DNA from: WSZJ01 sp964590435
GTDB taxonomy: Bacteria > Planctomycetota > MHYJ01 > WSZJ01
DNA: 64,000 nt
Direction of reading: 5' to 3'
NCBI GenBank assembly: GCA_964590435.1
Contig: CAZPWT010000001.1
Location: forward strand, 13,096 to 77,095
Below are positions 36,613-45,461 of the stretch, piece after piece. A program made the translations under genes and the position numbers. The first letter of the stretch is position 1. Each line of letters starts with the position of its first letter. Below the pieces are notes generated by a model. It searched no databases. It saw only the letters and a program-made list of their open reading frames with translations, and was not told where the DNA came from.

Positions 36613-39600
36613 ATGGCCGATCCACTCAACCTCGTCGGGAAGACCTTCGCGGGTTACGCCGTCGAAAAAAAAATCGGCGCGGGCGGCATGGGCGTCGTTT
36701 TCCGCGCCTTCGACGAGCGGCTGAGGCGCGTGGTGGCGCTGAAGATCCTGCCGCCGAACCTGGCGGTCGAGGAAGAGACGCGGCTGCGGTTTCTCCGCGA
36801 GGGGCGGACGGCGGCGAAGATCGACCACGGCAACGCGGTTCGCCTGCTGGCGGCCGGCGAAGAGAACAACCTGGCGTACCTCGTCATGGAGTTCGTCGAC
36901 GGAGGGTCGCTGCAGCAGCGGATCGACCGCTTCAAGCGCCTTCCCGCCGCGGAGGTGATCTCGGTCGCGCGGCAGGTGGCGGCGGCGCTCGGGGCCGGGC
37001 ATCGCCTCGGGATCATGCACCGCGACGTGAAGCCGGCGAACGTGCTCTTCACGCGCGAGGGCGAGGCGAAGCTGGCGGACTACGGGCTGGCGAAGGAAGA
37101 CCGTGCGGAGCAGAGCCTGTCGATGACGGGGATGGTGATGGGGACGCCGCACTACATGGCGCCGGAGGTGTGCGAGGGGAAGAAGGCGGACGCGCGGAGC
37201 GACCTCTACGCGCTGGGCGTGATGATGTACTACATGGCGAGCGGGAAGTACCCGTTCGACGCGGACGCGGTGATGCAGCTGTTGATGGCGCACGTGCAGG
37301 ACGTGGCGCCGCCGCTCGAAAACGTGCCGCCGGCGCTCGCCGAGGTCATCGACCGGCTCATGGCGAAGAGTCCGGCGGCGCGGTACCAGACCGCGGACCA
37401 GTTGTGCGCCGCGCTCGACGCGGCGGCCCGCGACCCCGGGGCGGCACCGGTGGGAGCGCCGGCCAGCGGAGGCCGGGCACCTGCGCCGAGCGGGGCCGGG
37501 TCCTCGAAGGCGGCCGCGCCGCCGGCGAGCGCCAGCGGCGTGCGGACCCCCTCCGGGTCCGGCGTCACCGGGCCTGCGACGATGCCGGGCAACACCGCGC
37601 CGCTCTCGATGGCGGCGCCCCTGCCGATCCCCCAGTGGCACTTCGCCGCCTACGCCGTCGCAGGCCTGGCCTTCGTGGTCTCGGCGGTGCTCCTCGTCTG
37701 GGTCTTCACGCGCGACAAGGGCGGGCCCGGCCCCGGCCCGGGCCCCGGTGGCAAGGGGAACGGGACGAAAGTCGAGCAGAACGTGGACGCCGCGGCGCTG
37801 GCGCGCGGCGAGCTCGTGCGGAAGTGGACCGCGTTCCAGGCGCGAGCCCGGCAGGAGAGCTCCGACGTCGCCGCGTGCCTCAAGGAGGCCGAAGACTACG
37901 CTTCCGTCGATGCCGCGGGCGTCGAGCGGCTGCGCGCCGAGCTGACCGACCGGTGGAAGTCGACCCTGATGGAGCAGCTCCGCGCGCAGGGCGAGACCCT
38001 CGTCGCGGACGCGGCCAAGGGAAGCGACTCGGCGCTGGCGACGGCCGCACAGCGGCAAACGTGGCCGGAGGTGCCCTTCCTGAAGGATCTCCGCGACGCC
38101 GAGGATGCGATTGAGCAGAAGGCGTGGACGGCGTACCTCGACAAGGTGTCGCGCGACGTGGCGGCGTTCGTCGCGAAGGAGGAGTACCGGCTGGCGATCG
38201 ACCGGTGGGACCAGGTGAGCCCGCCGAAGATCGTCGGGCGGAGGCGCGTCGAGGACGAGCAGAACGCGGTCTGGAAGAAGGCGAAGGCGGCGGCCGATGC
38301 GGCGATCGAGGCCGCGAAGGGCGCCACGGGCGTGCGGGTGCTGCGGGACCTGGCGAAGAAGATGCCGAAGGACCTGCGGAACCTGATCGAGCTCCGCGCG
38401 ACGGACCTGGAGCGCGCGGAGGACACCGGCAACCCGCTCGACCAGCTCGGCGGGATGCTGGCCGCGCGGGACTTCGAGGCCGTCCTGCGCCAGCTCGACG
38501 TGCTGGAGGCCTCAGGCAAGTACAAGGACGCGTCCGTCCTCGCCATCCCGCGGCGGACGGCGGCGGCAGGGAAGCGCACGGTGCAGCGCGCGATGGAGTC
38601 GTGGCGCGCCGCGATGGGGAAGGACGTGTCGATCCTGAAGGCGGACGGGACGGCGCTGAAGGGGAAGGTGTTCGAGGTCTCGGACCAGAACGACCAGCTG
38701 ACGCTCGAGGCCGGCAGCCTGCAGGTGAGGTTGAGACTCGATGACATTTCCCCGCGCGCCCTGGCGGCGGCGGCGCTCGGCGCGACGCCCGCCGACGAGG
38801 TCCTCGTCGACGCGCTGGACTTCGCGATCATCCTCAAGGACCGGCCCTCGGCGTGCGACCTGCTGCGCCAGGTCATCCGGCGACGCCTCGAAGTGGAAGC
38901 GTGGCAGGGAAAAGCGGTCGGCGAGCTCATCCCGCGCGACCAGTACGCCGAGGCGGAGTCGCGCCTCGCGGCGCTGCGCACCGCTTCGCCCGTCCCTGAG
39001 ACGGCGGACCTCGCCCGCACGTTCCTCGAGAAATTCGGCGACTGGCCGATGAAACCGGAAGACCGGCAGTTCGTGCAGCGGCTGCTGGCGCGATGCGGCT
39101 CGAAGTGGGCGGCGGAGGACCTGGACCTCGTGTATGCCGGCGACGTCGACCAGCTTCCTGACGGAACTTCGCGCGTCACCTGGACGGACGATCGCCTGCT
39201 GGAGGACGCAATCTCCGCGATGGGGGGCGTGACGGTCTCGGGAGGCGAGGGGCTTCGGATTGCGCCGAAGGACGACGGGGCGCTTCTCGGGTTTCCGCTG
39301 GTGCGCTGGAAGGACCCGAAGATCCGCATGGAGATCCGGTGCACCGACCAGTGGCTCGCGCTGCTCCCGGCGTGGAGGTCCTGGTCCGAGAGCCTGCCGG
39401 CGATCCTTGCGCTGCAGGACGGCCTCAGCCAGTCCGCCATCCTGCTGCCGGCAGGAGAGAGCCCGTCGCCGGTTCCCACGAAGGAGGACGGCTGGTACAC
39501 CGTCGAGCTCGCCATCACGGGGAACCAGTACGTCCTCTCCGTCAACGGCGTCCCATCCAAGACGACGCTCCTCGTGCCGTTCGAAGGCGGCCTCGCGCTG

Positions 39601-40200
39601 CTGCTCAACGCCCCCATCGTGATCCGCTCGCTGTCGATCTCCGGCAAGCCGGCGTGGATCGGCGAGGATCCGGAAACGCTCGCCGGGGAACTGTCCGCGC
39701 TGATCGCGGAGAACGCCGAGAACGCGATCCCCGCGGGCCAGTGGGCCAAGCCGGCATCAAAGGAAGGGACGGTCACCCTGCGCGCCGAGGCGGAAGCCCA
39801 GTTCCTCAAGCCCCCGCAATGGGCGCTCGGCGCCGACTACATCGTGCGCTTCACGGCCGCGGTGAGCGGCAAGGGGACCACCGAGAAGTGGCCGGAGCTC
39901 GTGCTGGACTTCCGCGGCGGCGGCAAGATCTCGCGGCGTTTCTACCTGAGCGGGAAGAGCCGCGCGGGGTTCGTGTCGGGCGACAAGTGGCAGTCGGCGG
40001 GGATCTGCAAGGAGATGGAAGCGCAGGAGTCGCACGAGATCGCGCTGGCGGTCCGGGGCGATAACGCGATGCTGGTCATCGACGGCGAAGTCGCGTGGCT
40101 CGGGCACCCGGGGCCGGCCACGTCGGGCGGACCGGCGATCGGCGTCCGGAACGGCACGCTGGAACTGAGCGGGCTCAAGGTGAGGGGGCTGGGGAAGTGA
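36613..40200 (+). CDS. Membrane Ser/Thr protein kinase with large extracytoplasmic region
   Basis: 1195 residues. Kinase domain 1-275: glycine loop IGAGGMGVVF (21-30), K44, E63, catalytic HRDVKPAN (D138), a variant DYG (156-158) in place of DFG, and APE at MAPEVCEG. A Pro/Ala/Ser-rich linker follows, then one membrane helix at about 343-364 (FAAYAVAGLAFVVSAVLLVWVF), a Gly/Pro hinge and about 820 residues outside: helical segments (about 390-700), then beta-rich domains at about 860-1195 that resemble concanavalin/LamG-like folds (GGGKISRRFYLSG, LELSGLKVRG). PknB-type architecture with a very large sensor part. The stop overlaps the GTG of the FIST gene (GTGA), so the two are coupled. Confidence 0.92.
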   Translation: MADPLNLVGKTFAGYAVEKKIGAGGMGVVFRAFDERLRRVVALKILPPNLAVEEETRLRFLREGRTAAKIDHGNAVRLLAAGEENNLAYLVMEFVDGGSLQQRIDRFKRLPAAEVISVARQVAAALGAGHRLGIMHRDVKPANVLFTREGEAKLADYGLAKEDRAEQSLSMTGMVMGTPHYMAPEVCEGKKADARSDLYALGVMMYYMASGKYPFDADAVMQLLMAHVQDVAPPLENVPPALAEVIDRLMAKSPAARYQTADQLCAALDAAARDPGAAPVGAPASGGRAPAPSGAGSSKAAAPPASASGVRTPSGSGVTGPATMPGNTAPLSMAAPLPIPQWHFAAYAVAGLAFVVSAVLLVWVFTRDKGGPGPGPGPGGKGNGTKVEQNVDAAALARGELVRKWTAFQARARQESSDVAACLKEAEDYASVDAAGVERLRAELTDRWKSTLMEQLRAQGETLVADAAKGSDSALATAAQRQTWPEVPFLKDLRDAEDAIEQKAWTAYLDKVSRDVAAFVAKEEYRLAIDRWDQVSPPKIVGRRRVEDEQNAVWKKAKAAADAAIEAAKGATGVRVLRDLAKKMPKDLRNLIELRATDLERAEDTGNPLDQLGGMLAARDFEAVLRQLDVLEASGKYKDASVLAIPRRTAAAGKRTVQRAMESWRAAMGKDVSILKADGTALKGKVFEVSDQNDQLTLEAGSLQVRLRLDDISPRALAAAALGATPADEVLVDALDFAIILKDRPSACDLLRQVIRRRLEVEAWQGKAVGELIPRDQYAEAESRLAALRTASPVPETADLARTFLEKFGDWPMKPEDRQFVQRLLARCGSKWAAEDLDLVYAGDVDQLPDGTSRVTWTDDRLLEDAISAMGGVTVSGGEGLRIAPKDDGALLGFPLVRWKDPKIRMEIRCTDQWLALLPAWRSWSESLPAILALQDGLSQSAILLPAGESPSPVPTKEDGWYTVELAITGNQYVLSVNGVPSKTTLLVPFEGGLALLLNAPIVIRSLSISGKPAWIGEDPETLAGELSALIAENAENAIPAGQWAKPASKEGTVTLRAEAEAQFLKPPQWALGADYIVRFTAAVSGKGTTEKWPELVLDFRGGGKISRRFYLSGKSRAGFVSGDKWQSAGICKEMEAQESHEIALAVRGDNAMLVIDGEVAWLGHPGPATSGGPAIGVRNGTLELSGLKVRGLGK

Positions 40201-41318
40201 CGCGCGCGGCGACGGCACTGGTGAGGGACATCCCGGAGGCGCGGGCCGCCGTGGCGGCGGCGTTCCGTTCCGCGGCGGAGAAGCTCGGGACGGCGCCCGT
40301 CGCGGCGCTGGTGTTCGCGACGCCGCAGTACCGCCGGGGCGCGGGCGCGATCCTGGACGAGTTGAAGTCCGCGGGATGCGTCTCCGTGTCGGGCGGATGC
40401 GCCGCGGGAGTCCTGACGGAGGAAGGGGAAGCCGAGGACGGGCGCGCACTGGCGCTGATGGCGTTTTCGGAGCCGTCGCTCCGCGCGTTCCACGAGCCCG
40501 GCGCCGACCGGCTGCGCGCGGCGCTCGACGGGTCGCCGCTCGGCGTGATCTTCCCCGACCCCGCCGCCGTCGATCTCGCGGAGCTGCTCCGCGGATTCGA
40601 CGCGGAAGGAGACTTCCTCCCGCTCGTCGGCGGCGCGCTCTCCGGCGGCTCGGAGAAATCGGGGCACTTCCAGTTCGCCGGCGACCGCGTGGTGAAAGGC
40701 GGGGTGGGGGGCGCGGCGATCGAGTCGGAGAAGCTTGTCTACGGCGTGGCGCACGGGTGCCGCCCGATCGGCCGCCCGATGGTGATCACCCGGGCGCACG
40801 GCCATCTCGTGCTCGGCCTCGCGGGAAAACCGCCGCTCGAGATGCTGCGCGATACGCTTCATGACCACACACGCAACGGCGGTCCCGGCGGCCCCGTGAT
40901 GGCAGGGATCGCGATGGACTCCACGAAATCCCCGCTCAGCCGCGGCGACTTCATCGTGCGCAACCTGATCGCGATGAAGTCGGAGGAAGGGGAAGTGCTG
41001 GCGGTGGGGACGCCGGTGCGGACGGGGCAGACGCTGGTGTTCCAGTTGATGGAGCGGGTCAGCGCGATCCAGGACATGAAGGAGATGGTGGCGGAGGTGA
41101 AGAACGACCTCGGCGGGACGCCGGCGTTCGGGATGTATTTCAACTGCCGCGGGCGCGGGAAGACGCTCTACGGGGAGACGGACCACGACGTGCTGGAGAT
41201 CCGCGCCGGGCTGGGCGGATTCCCGCTGATCGGTTTCTACGGCAACGCGGAGTTCGCCCCGGTGGGGAACCGGAACTGGCTGCACAACTTCACGGGCGTG
41301 CTGGTCGCGGCGCGGTAG
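40197..41318 (+). CDS. FIST-domain sensory protein
   Basis: 373 residues from GTG 40197-40199, chosen because it overlaps the kinase stop as GTGA and gives a compact protein. FIST N and C domains (thought to bind small ligands such as amino acids) cover the whole length: AALVFATPQYRRGAGAILDEL, VSGGCAAGVL, LVGGALSGGSEKSGHFQFAG, VITRAHGHLVLGLAGKPPLEML, AFGMYFNCRGRGKTLYGETDHDVLEI and GFPLIGFYGNAEFAP. No other domain is attached, so any output must pass through a partner; the coupled kinase is the obvious candidate. Cytoplasmic. Confidence 0.87.
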   Translation: MTRAATALVRDIPEARAAVAAAFRSAAEKLGTAPVAALVFATPQYRRGAGAILDELKSAGCVSVSGGCAAGVLTEEGEAEDGRALALMAFSEPSLRAFHEPGADRLRAALDGSPLGVIFPDPAAVDLAELLRGFDAEGDFLPLVGGALSGGSEKSGHFQFAGDRVVKGGVGGAAIESEKLVYGVAHGCRPIGRPMVITRAHGHLVLGLAGKPPLEMLRDTLHDHTRNGGPGGPVMAGIAMDSTKSPLSRGDFIVRNLIAMKSEEGEVLAVGTPVRTGQTLVFQLMERVSAIQDMKEMVAEVKNDLGGTPAFGMYFNCRGRGKTLYGETDHDVLEIRAGLGGFPLIGFYGNAEFAPVGNRNWLHNFTGVLVAAR

Positions 41319-41320
41319 GG

Positions 41321-42058
41321 CTACTGCTTCGTGAGGCGGATCGGGTTCAGCTGCAGTTTCCGCCCGTCGACGACCGTGACCTTCTTCTCCATCCACCCGT
41401 AGTCCGGCGCGTAGTAGACGATGACGTGCTCGCCGGGGGGGAGGTCGGGAAGGTAGTAGTACCCCTCCTCCGTCGTCTTGCAGATGCGCGACGCCTCGAA
41501 GGAATTCTTGGGCTCCCAGTCCTTGGAATCCTGCCCGTAGCCGCGGTCGAGCGGCCGCCAGACGATGACGCCCGGGATCGGCTTGCCCGTCGCGGGGCCG
41601 AGCACGACTCCCTCGATCGAACCGCCGGGATCCATGTTCGCGCGGTAGACGAGCTCTTCGCCTTCCTTCACGACGATGTCGCGGCCGCGGAAGCACGCGC
41701 CGACGCCGAAGATGTCGACGGCGTATTTCCCGGGCTTGAGGTAGAAGACCGGCGGGATGCCGCGCGGGCGAGTCTCGCCGGAGCGGCGATCCCACGTCCC
41801 CACGTTCGGTTCCATGATGACCTTGTAGCCGGAGTCGGTCGGCGCCAGGTCGAGCGGGTAAATCACGAATCCGTACCCGAACGCTCCCTTGTCTCCGTCG
41901 CGCCGCGCATCCAGGATCAATCTCCCCAGGCCGTCTGGCATCGGCTCCTTCACCAGCCAGGAATCCTTGATGCTGCCACCGCCTGTGCACCCCGCCGCGC
42001 CGAACGCCGACGCCACCACCAGCGCCGCCACCACACACCCGCGTGTCCCGACGATCAT
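41321..42058 (-). CDS. Putative lipoprotein with carboxypeptidase-regulatory-like beta domain
   Basis: 245 residues. Lipoprotein signal MIVGTRGCVVAALVVASAFGAAGC with the lipobox FGAAGC. The mature part is all-beta; GGSIEGVVLGPATGKPIPGVIVW resembles the carboxypeptidase-regulatory/CNA-B-like fold, followed by DLPPGEHVIVYYAPDYG. Probably a surface or periplasmic lipoprotein of unknown binding role. GGGAG lies about 9 bases before ATG. It follows the dehydrogenase gene by 45 bases on the same strand and may be cotranscribed. Confidence 0.72.
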   Translation of the reverse strand: MIVGTRGCVVAALVVASAFGAAGCTGGGSIKDSWLVKEPMPDGLGRLILDARRDGDKGAFGYGFVIYPLDLAPTDSGYKVIMEPNVGTWDRRSGETRPRGIPPVFYLKPGKYAVDIFGVGACFRGRDIVVKEGEELVYRANMDPGGSIEGVVLGPATGKPIPGVIVWRPLDRGYGQDSKDWEPKNSFEASRICKTTEEGYYYLPDLPPGEHVIVYYAPDYGWMEKKVTVVDGRKLQLNPIRLTKQ

Positions 42059-42103
42059 CTCTCGCTCCCTCGTGTCCCGCCCCGCCCCCCGTCGATTCGA
42101 ATT

Positions 42104-42865
42104 CTACCGCGCCGCCGTCAGCGCACGCCCGCCGTCCACCGACAGCAGCACCCCCGTCGTCCACCGCGCCCCGCCCGAAGCGAAATAAAGCGCCGCCTCG
42201 GCCACCTCCTCCGGCGTTCCCACCCGCCCCATCGGGTGCGTCGTCTTCGACCGCTCCAGGAACGCCGCATACGCCGGCTCGTCCATCCCGCCCGTCTTGT
42301 GAAGCTCCGTCACCACCACCCCGGGCAGGATCGCGTTCACGGTGATGTTCTTCGGCGCCAGCTCCATCGCCAGCGACTGCGTGATCATGTTCACCGCGGC
42401 CTTCGAAGCGCAATACCCGAGGAGCCCGCCGTACGGCCGGATCCCCGTCACGCTCCCCATGTTCACGATCGACCCGCCGCCGCGCTTCACCAGCAGCGGC
42501 GCGCAGGCCCGCGTCACCTCGATCACGCCCTCGACGTTCGTGTCCATCAGGTCGCGCCACTTCGCGCGGTTGAAGTCGAGGATGCCGCCGCCCCCGATGA
42601 TCCCCGCGTTGTTGACGAGGATGTCGAGGCCGCCGAACGCCTTCTCGCACTCCGCGGCCCAGCGGTCGGCGTCCTCCGGTTTCCGCACGTCCCCCGTCGA
42701 CACGAACGAGCGTCCCTTCAGGGATTTCGCCACGGCCTCGAGCGCGTCGCGTCGCCGTCCGGTGAGGAACACGGAAGCGCCCTCGGCGGAAAACAGCGTG
42801 GCGATGGCCTTGCCGATTCCCGACCCGGCGCCCGTCACCAGCGCGACCTTGTCCTTCAGTTTCAT
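42104..42865 (-). CDS. Short-chain dehydrogenase/reductase
   Basis: 253 residues, a classical SDR using NAD(P)H. Cofactor loop TGAGSGIG (11-18), NNAG (NILVNNAG-type), active-site Ser in VNMGSVTG and catalytic YCASK. The C-terminus GVLLSVDGG is typical. The R in GRRRDAL after strand 2 suggests NADP preference, weakly. Substrate not identifiable; closest in style to FabG-like reductases. The ATG overlaps the TGA of the upstream phosphodiesterase gene by four bases. Confidence 0.9.
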   Translation of the reverse strand: MKLKDKVALVTGAGSGIGKAIATLFSAEGASVFLTGRRRDALEAVAKSLKGRSFVSTGDVRKPEDADRWAAECEKAFGGLDILVNNAGIIGGGGILDFNRAKWRDLMDTNVEGVIEVTRACAPLLVKRGGGSIVNMGSVTGIRPYGGLLGYCASKAAVNMITQSLAMELAPKNITVNAILPGVVVTELHKTGGMDEPAYAAFLERSKTTHPMGRVGTPEEVAEAALYFASGGARWTTGVLLSVDGGRALTAAR

Positions 42866-44619
42866 GGTTTCTCCAGGAAGTCTTCGAGGGGCCTGCCCGC
42901 CATCGCGCCCGGCCGTTCGACGCCGAGCCAGCGGAGCACGGTCGGGGCGAAGTCGACGTGCCGCGCCCCGGCGGCCTCCGTGTGCCGGAATCCCGGCCCG
43001 GCGAACACCATCATCCCGCGAAGCCGGGCGATCCGCGGGTCGCCGGAATGATAGCCCATCGGCGGCGACAGCTCGCGCACCAGCGGCTCGTCGGCCGCCG
43101 GGAGCTCGGGCGAGAGCACCGCGAACAGCCGCACGCCGTCGCACGCGGCCGACAGCCAGAGGTCGCCCTCCGGGCTCACGGCGAATTCGGCGGTGTTCGC
43201 CGACGGACGCAGCGGCTCGAGAAGCGACCCGGCCCCCAGCGACGCTTCCGCGGCCCGGGTGATCTCGCGCTCCGCCAGCGCGAGCCACGCGTCCTTCTCC
43301 TCGGGCGGCACGCAGCCTCCCCGCCGGTCGAACGTGTTGACGAGGACGGCGTCGCCGGAGCGCGAGAAAACCGCCTGCGTCGTGGCGAGGTTGATCCCGC
43401 CCGACGAGTTCCGCGACAGGAGCCCCGCCCGCTCCAGCGCCAGATTCGGGTAGAACACCTTGTCGACCGCCGCCATCCCGTGGTCGCTCACGACCGCGAA
43501 CGATCCCTCCGGCCCCAGCTCCGTCTCCAGGTCTCCCACCAGCCCGTCGCAGATCGCGAGCACTTCGTCGATCGTCGCCGCGGCGGCGCGGTCCCCCCAG
43601 ATCTCCGCTTTCCCGAGCAGCTCGTGCAGCACCTCGTCCGGCTGCGGCAGGTACGCGATCGTCAGGTCGGCGGGGCATTCGCGAAGGGCCCACCGCGTGG
43701 CCTTGAGGACTTGCGCGGCGTTCAGCCGCGTCGCCGCCACGTACGCGTCGCGCTTCCACGGCGTCCCGTCGAGCAGCGTCGGCTCAAGTTTCTGCGCGTT
43801 GTAGGCGTAGCCCCCGACCTCGGCGCGGAATCGCGCGGCGAGCTCGGGCGAAGAGGCGATGACCGAAGAGTAGGCGGAGCGGAGGAGGGTCCAGCCCGAG
43901 GCGTCGATCTGCGCGAGGTAGAGGTAGAACACGCCGCGGACTCCCGGGTGGTCGACCGCCGCCCACGATCCCGGATCGACGTGGACCCGCACCGGGGCGC
44001 ACGAAACCGAGAGCCCTTCACCCTCCCGCTCGACGACGAACGTCCGGTCGTCCGCGGAAAACGCGGGGCCGGTGACGAGGGCGGAGCGGACGGGGTTGCG
44101 GTAACCGTTGAAGATCCGGAGGAGCGGATTTTCGGGCTCGTCCTTGTTGTCCGGCTCCGCGTGGGTTGCCTGGACGACGGTCACCGACTTGCCGGCGCGT
44201 GCGGCGATGCGCCAGACGGGCTCCGCGGCGAGCGCCTGGCCGTCGAAACCGGGGCGCGTCTCCAGGATCGTGTGCGAGCTGCGGGGAAGCGGGGGCGTCT
44301 CGTTGCCGAGGACCTTGTGCCGGTCCGCCCAGCACCCGGTCCAGAGCGTCGCGTGCGCCGGCGCCGTCTTGGCAGGGAAACACGAGACACTGCCGTCGGA
44401 CGCCGAAGCGCCGCGGGCGACAAGCGAGGCGAGGTGCGGCAGTTGTCCCTGCGCCATGCGGGCCCGGGCGAGATCCCAGGGCAGGCCGTCGAGCGACAGC
44501 ACGAGAAGCCGGCGCCCCCCGCTGCGGGGCTCTTCGGGCTTCCCGTGGCCATCCGCCACGCAGCCCGCGACGCAGGCCGAAAGGGCGGCAGCGAGGAGGA
44601 ACAGGGTTGCAAGGCGCAT
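42862..44619 (-). CDS. Lipoprotein phosphodiesterase/pyrophosphatase of the alkaline phosphatase superfamily
   Basis: 585 residues. Lipoprotein signal MRLATLFLLAAALSACVAGC. Catalytic domain like nucleotide pyrophosphatases/phosphodiesterases: LVLSLDGLPWD (first metal Asp), FPAKTAPAHATLWTGCWADRHKVLGN with the nucleophile Thr in AKT, VVSDHGMAAVDK (metal Asp-His) and MGYHSGDPRI (metal His). All metal ligands of the fold appear present. Acts outside the cytoplasm on a phosphodiester; substrate unknown. A TACAAT box sits 11 bases before the ATG without Shine-Dalgarno. First gene of a three-gene minus-strand unit. Confidence 0.85.
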   Translation of the reverse strand: MRLATLFLLAAALSACVAGCVADGHGKPEEPRSGGRRLLVLSLDGLPWDLARARMAQGQLPHLASLVARGASASDGSVSCFPAKTAPAHATLWTGCWADRHKVLGNETPPLPRSSHTILETRPGFDGQALAAEPVWRIAARAGKSVTVVQATHAEPDNKDEPENPLLRIFNGYRNPVRSALVTGPAFSADDRTFVVEREGEGLSVSCAPVRVHVDPGSWAAVDHPGVRGVFYLYLAQIDASGWTLLRSAYSSVIASSPELAARFRAEVGGYAYNAQKLEPTLLDGTPWKRDAYVAATRLNAAQVLKATRWALRECPADLTIAYLPQPDEVLHELLGKAEIWGDRAAAATIDEVLAICDGLVGDLETELGPEGSFAVVSDHGMAAVDKVFYPNLALERAGLLSRNSSGGINLATTQAVFSRSGDAVLVNTFDRRGGCVPPEEKDAWLALAEREITRAAEASLGAGSLLEPLRPSANTAEFAVSPEGDLWLSAACDGVRLFAVLSPELPAADEPLVRELSPPMGYHSGDPRIARLRGMMVFAGPGFRHTEAAGARHVDFAPTVLRWLGVERPGAMAGRPLEDFLEKP

Positions 44620-44630
44620 GCGGGCGGCGG

Positions 44631-44636
44631 ATTGTA
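44631..44636 (-). promoter_or_regulatory. -10-like box before the phosphodiesterase gene
   Basis: TACAAT on the minus strand (44636 to 44631) followed by 11 GC bases and the ATG at 44619. No Shine-Dalgarno. Suggests a leaderless or near-leaderless mRNA. Confidence 0.4.
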
Positions 44637-44673
44637 GCAGCCTTTCCATTGCCCTGCCGGGCGGTTTGTCCGA

Positions 44674-44679
44674 CATAAT
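44674..44679 (+). promoter_or_regulatory. -10-like box before the zinc-ribbon membrane protein gene
   Basis: CATAAT (five of six matches to TATAAT) ends 7 bases before the ATG at 44687 and overlaps the alternative ATG at 44678. This argues for the downstream ATG on a leaderless transcript. Confidence 0.35.
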
Positions 44680-44686
44680 GAAGGCG

Positions 44687-45454
44687 ATGCCTCCCCTCAA
44701 TTTCCCGTGCCCTTCCTGCGGCAGCATGGTGTCTACCGTCGGCCTCAATCCCGGCACCGTCCCGTTCTGCTCAGGGTGCGGACGCACTTTCCCCATGCCC
44801 GCGATGGCCTCCCCGCAGTTCGGAGCTACAGCGGCCACCGGCGTCGCCGGGTGCGGGGCCGTCGTGGTGGGAATCGTCTTTCTCGTCATTTTCGGGGGCG
44901 TCGCCTTCATGTTCCTCTCGGGCCGCTCCGCCGCCTCGCGGTTTGCATTCCACGAAGTGTCCGCACAGCAGTCGGAAGCGCGGCGCGCCAACGTGGAGAG
45001 GGCCCGGCAACTCGCGTCGCAGCTCGAGGATCCCGACACCCAGAAGTCGCTGGCCGCCTGGCACGCCATCGCCGCGTGCGACGCCGCCGATCACGAGGGG
45101 ACGTTCGCAATCCTCGACGACCTGTTCGCCCGCACGCACGCCCGCAACGCCCTCTGGAACGTCTCGTGCGGCTTCCAGATGTACTACGACCGTCAGGGCC
45201 AGGACGCCATCTCCCGCGAACTCGTCGCGCGGAAGGGCTCCGAGGACGAAGTCGACCTGCTCTGCCAGTCCCTCGAGCAGTACCCGGACTCCGTCCAGCG
45301 CGACTTTGGCGAGGCGAAGGGGAGTGAGGTGCGGATGCGCGCTCTTCGGGCCCTCGAGAAGGCAGAGGCGATGACGGACCGCCCGGCGGCGAAGATGCGG
45401 ATCGGCCTCGCGCTCGAGCGGGTCCGCGCGAAGATGCCGGCCGAGAGGCGGTAG
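44687..45454 (+). CDS. Zinc-ribbon single-pass membrane protein
   Basis: 255 residues from ATG 44687; ATG 44678 would add three residues but overlaps a likely -10 box. CPSCGS and CSGCGRTF (about 9-30) form a zinc ribbon, followed by one hydrophobic helix (about 50-78, VAGCGAVVVGIVFLVIFGGVAFMF) and a helical domain of about 170 residues with no recognised family, perhaps HEAT/armadillo-like (KSLAAWHAIAACDAADHEGTFAILDDLF). Zinc ribbon plus membrane helix is common in small bacterial regulatory or scaffold proteins. First gene of a three-gene operon; the next starts 7 bases after its stop. Confidence 0.72.
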   Translation: MPPLNFPCPSCGSMVSTVGLNPGTVPFCSGCGRTFPMPAMASPQFGATAATGVAGCGAVVVGIVFLVIFGGVAFMFLSGRSAASRFAFHEVSAQQSEARRANVERARQLASQLEDPDTQKSLAAWHAIAACDAADHEGTFAILDDLFARTHARNALWNVSCGFQMYYDRQGQDAISRELVARKGSEDEVDLLCQSLEQYPDSVQRDFGEAKGSEVRMRALRALEKAEAMTDRPAAKMRIGLALERVRAKMPAERR

Positions 45455-45461
45455 CGAGGCT

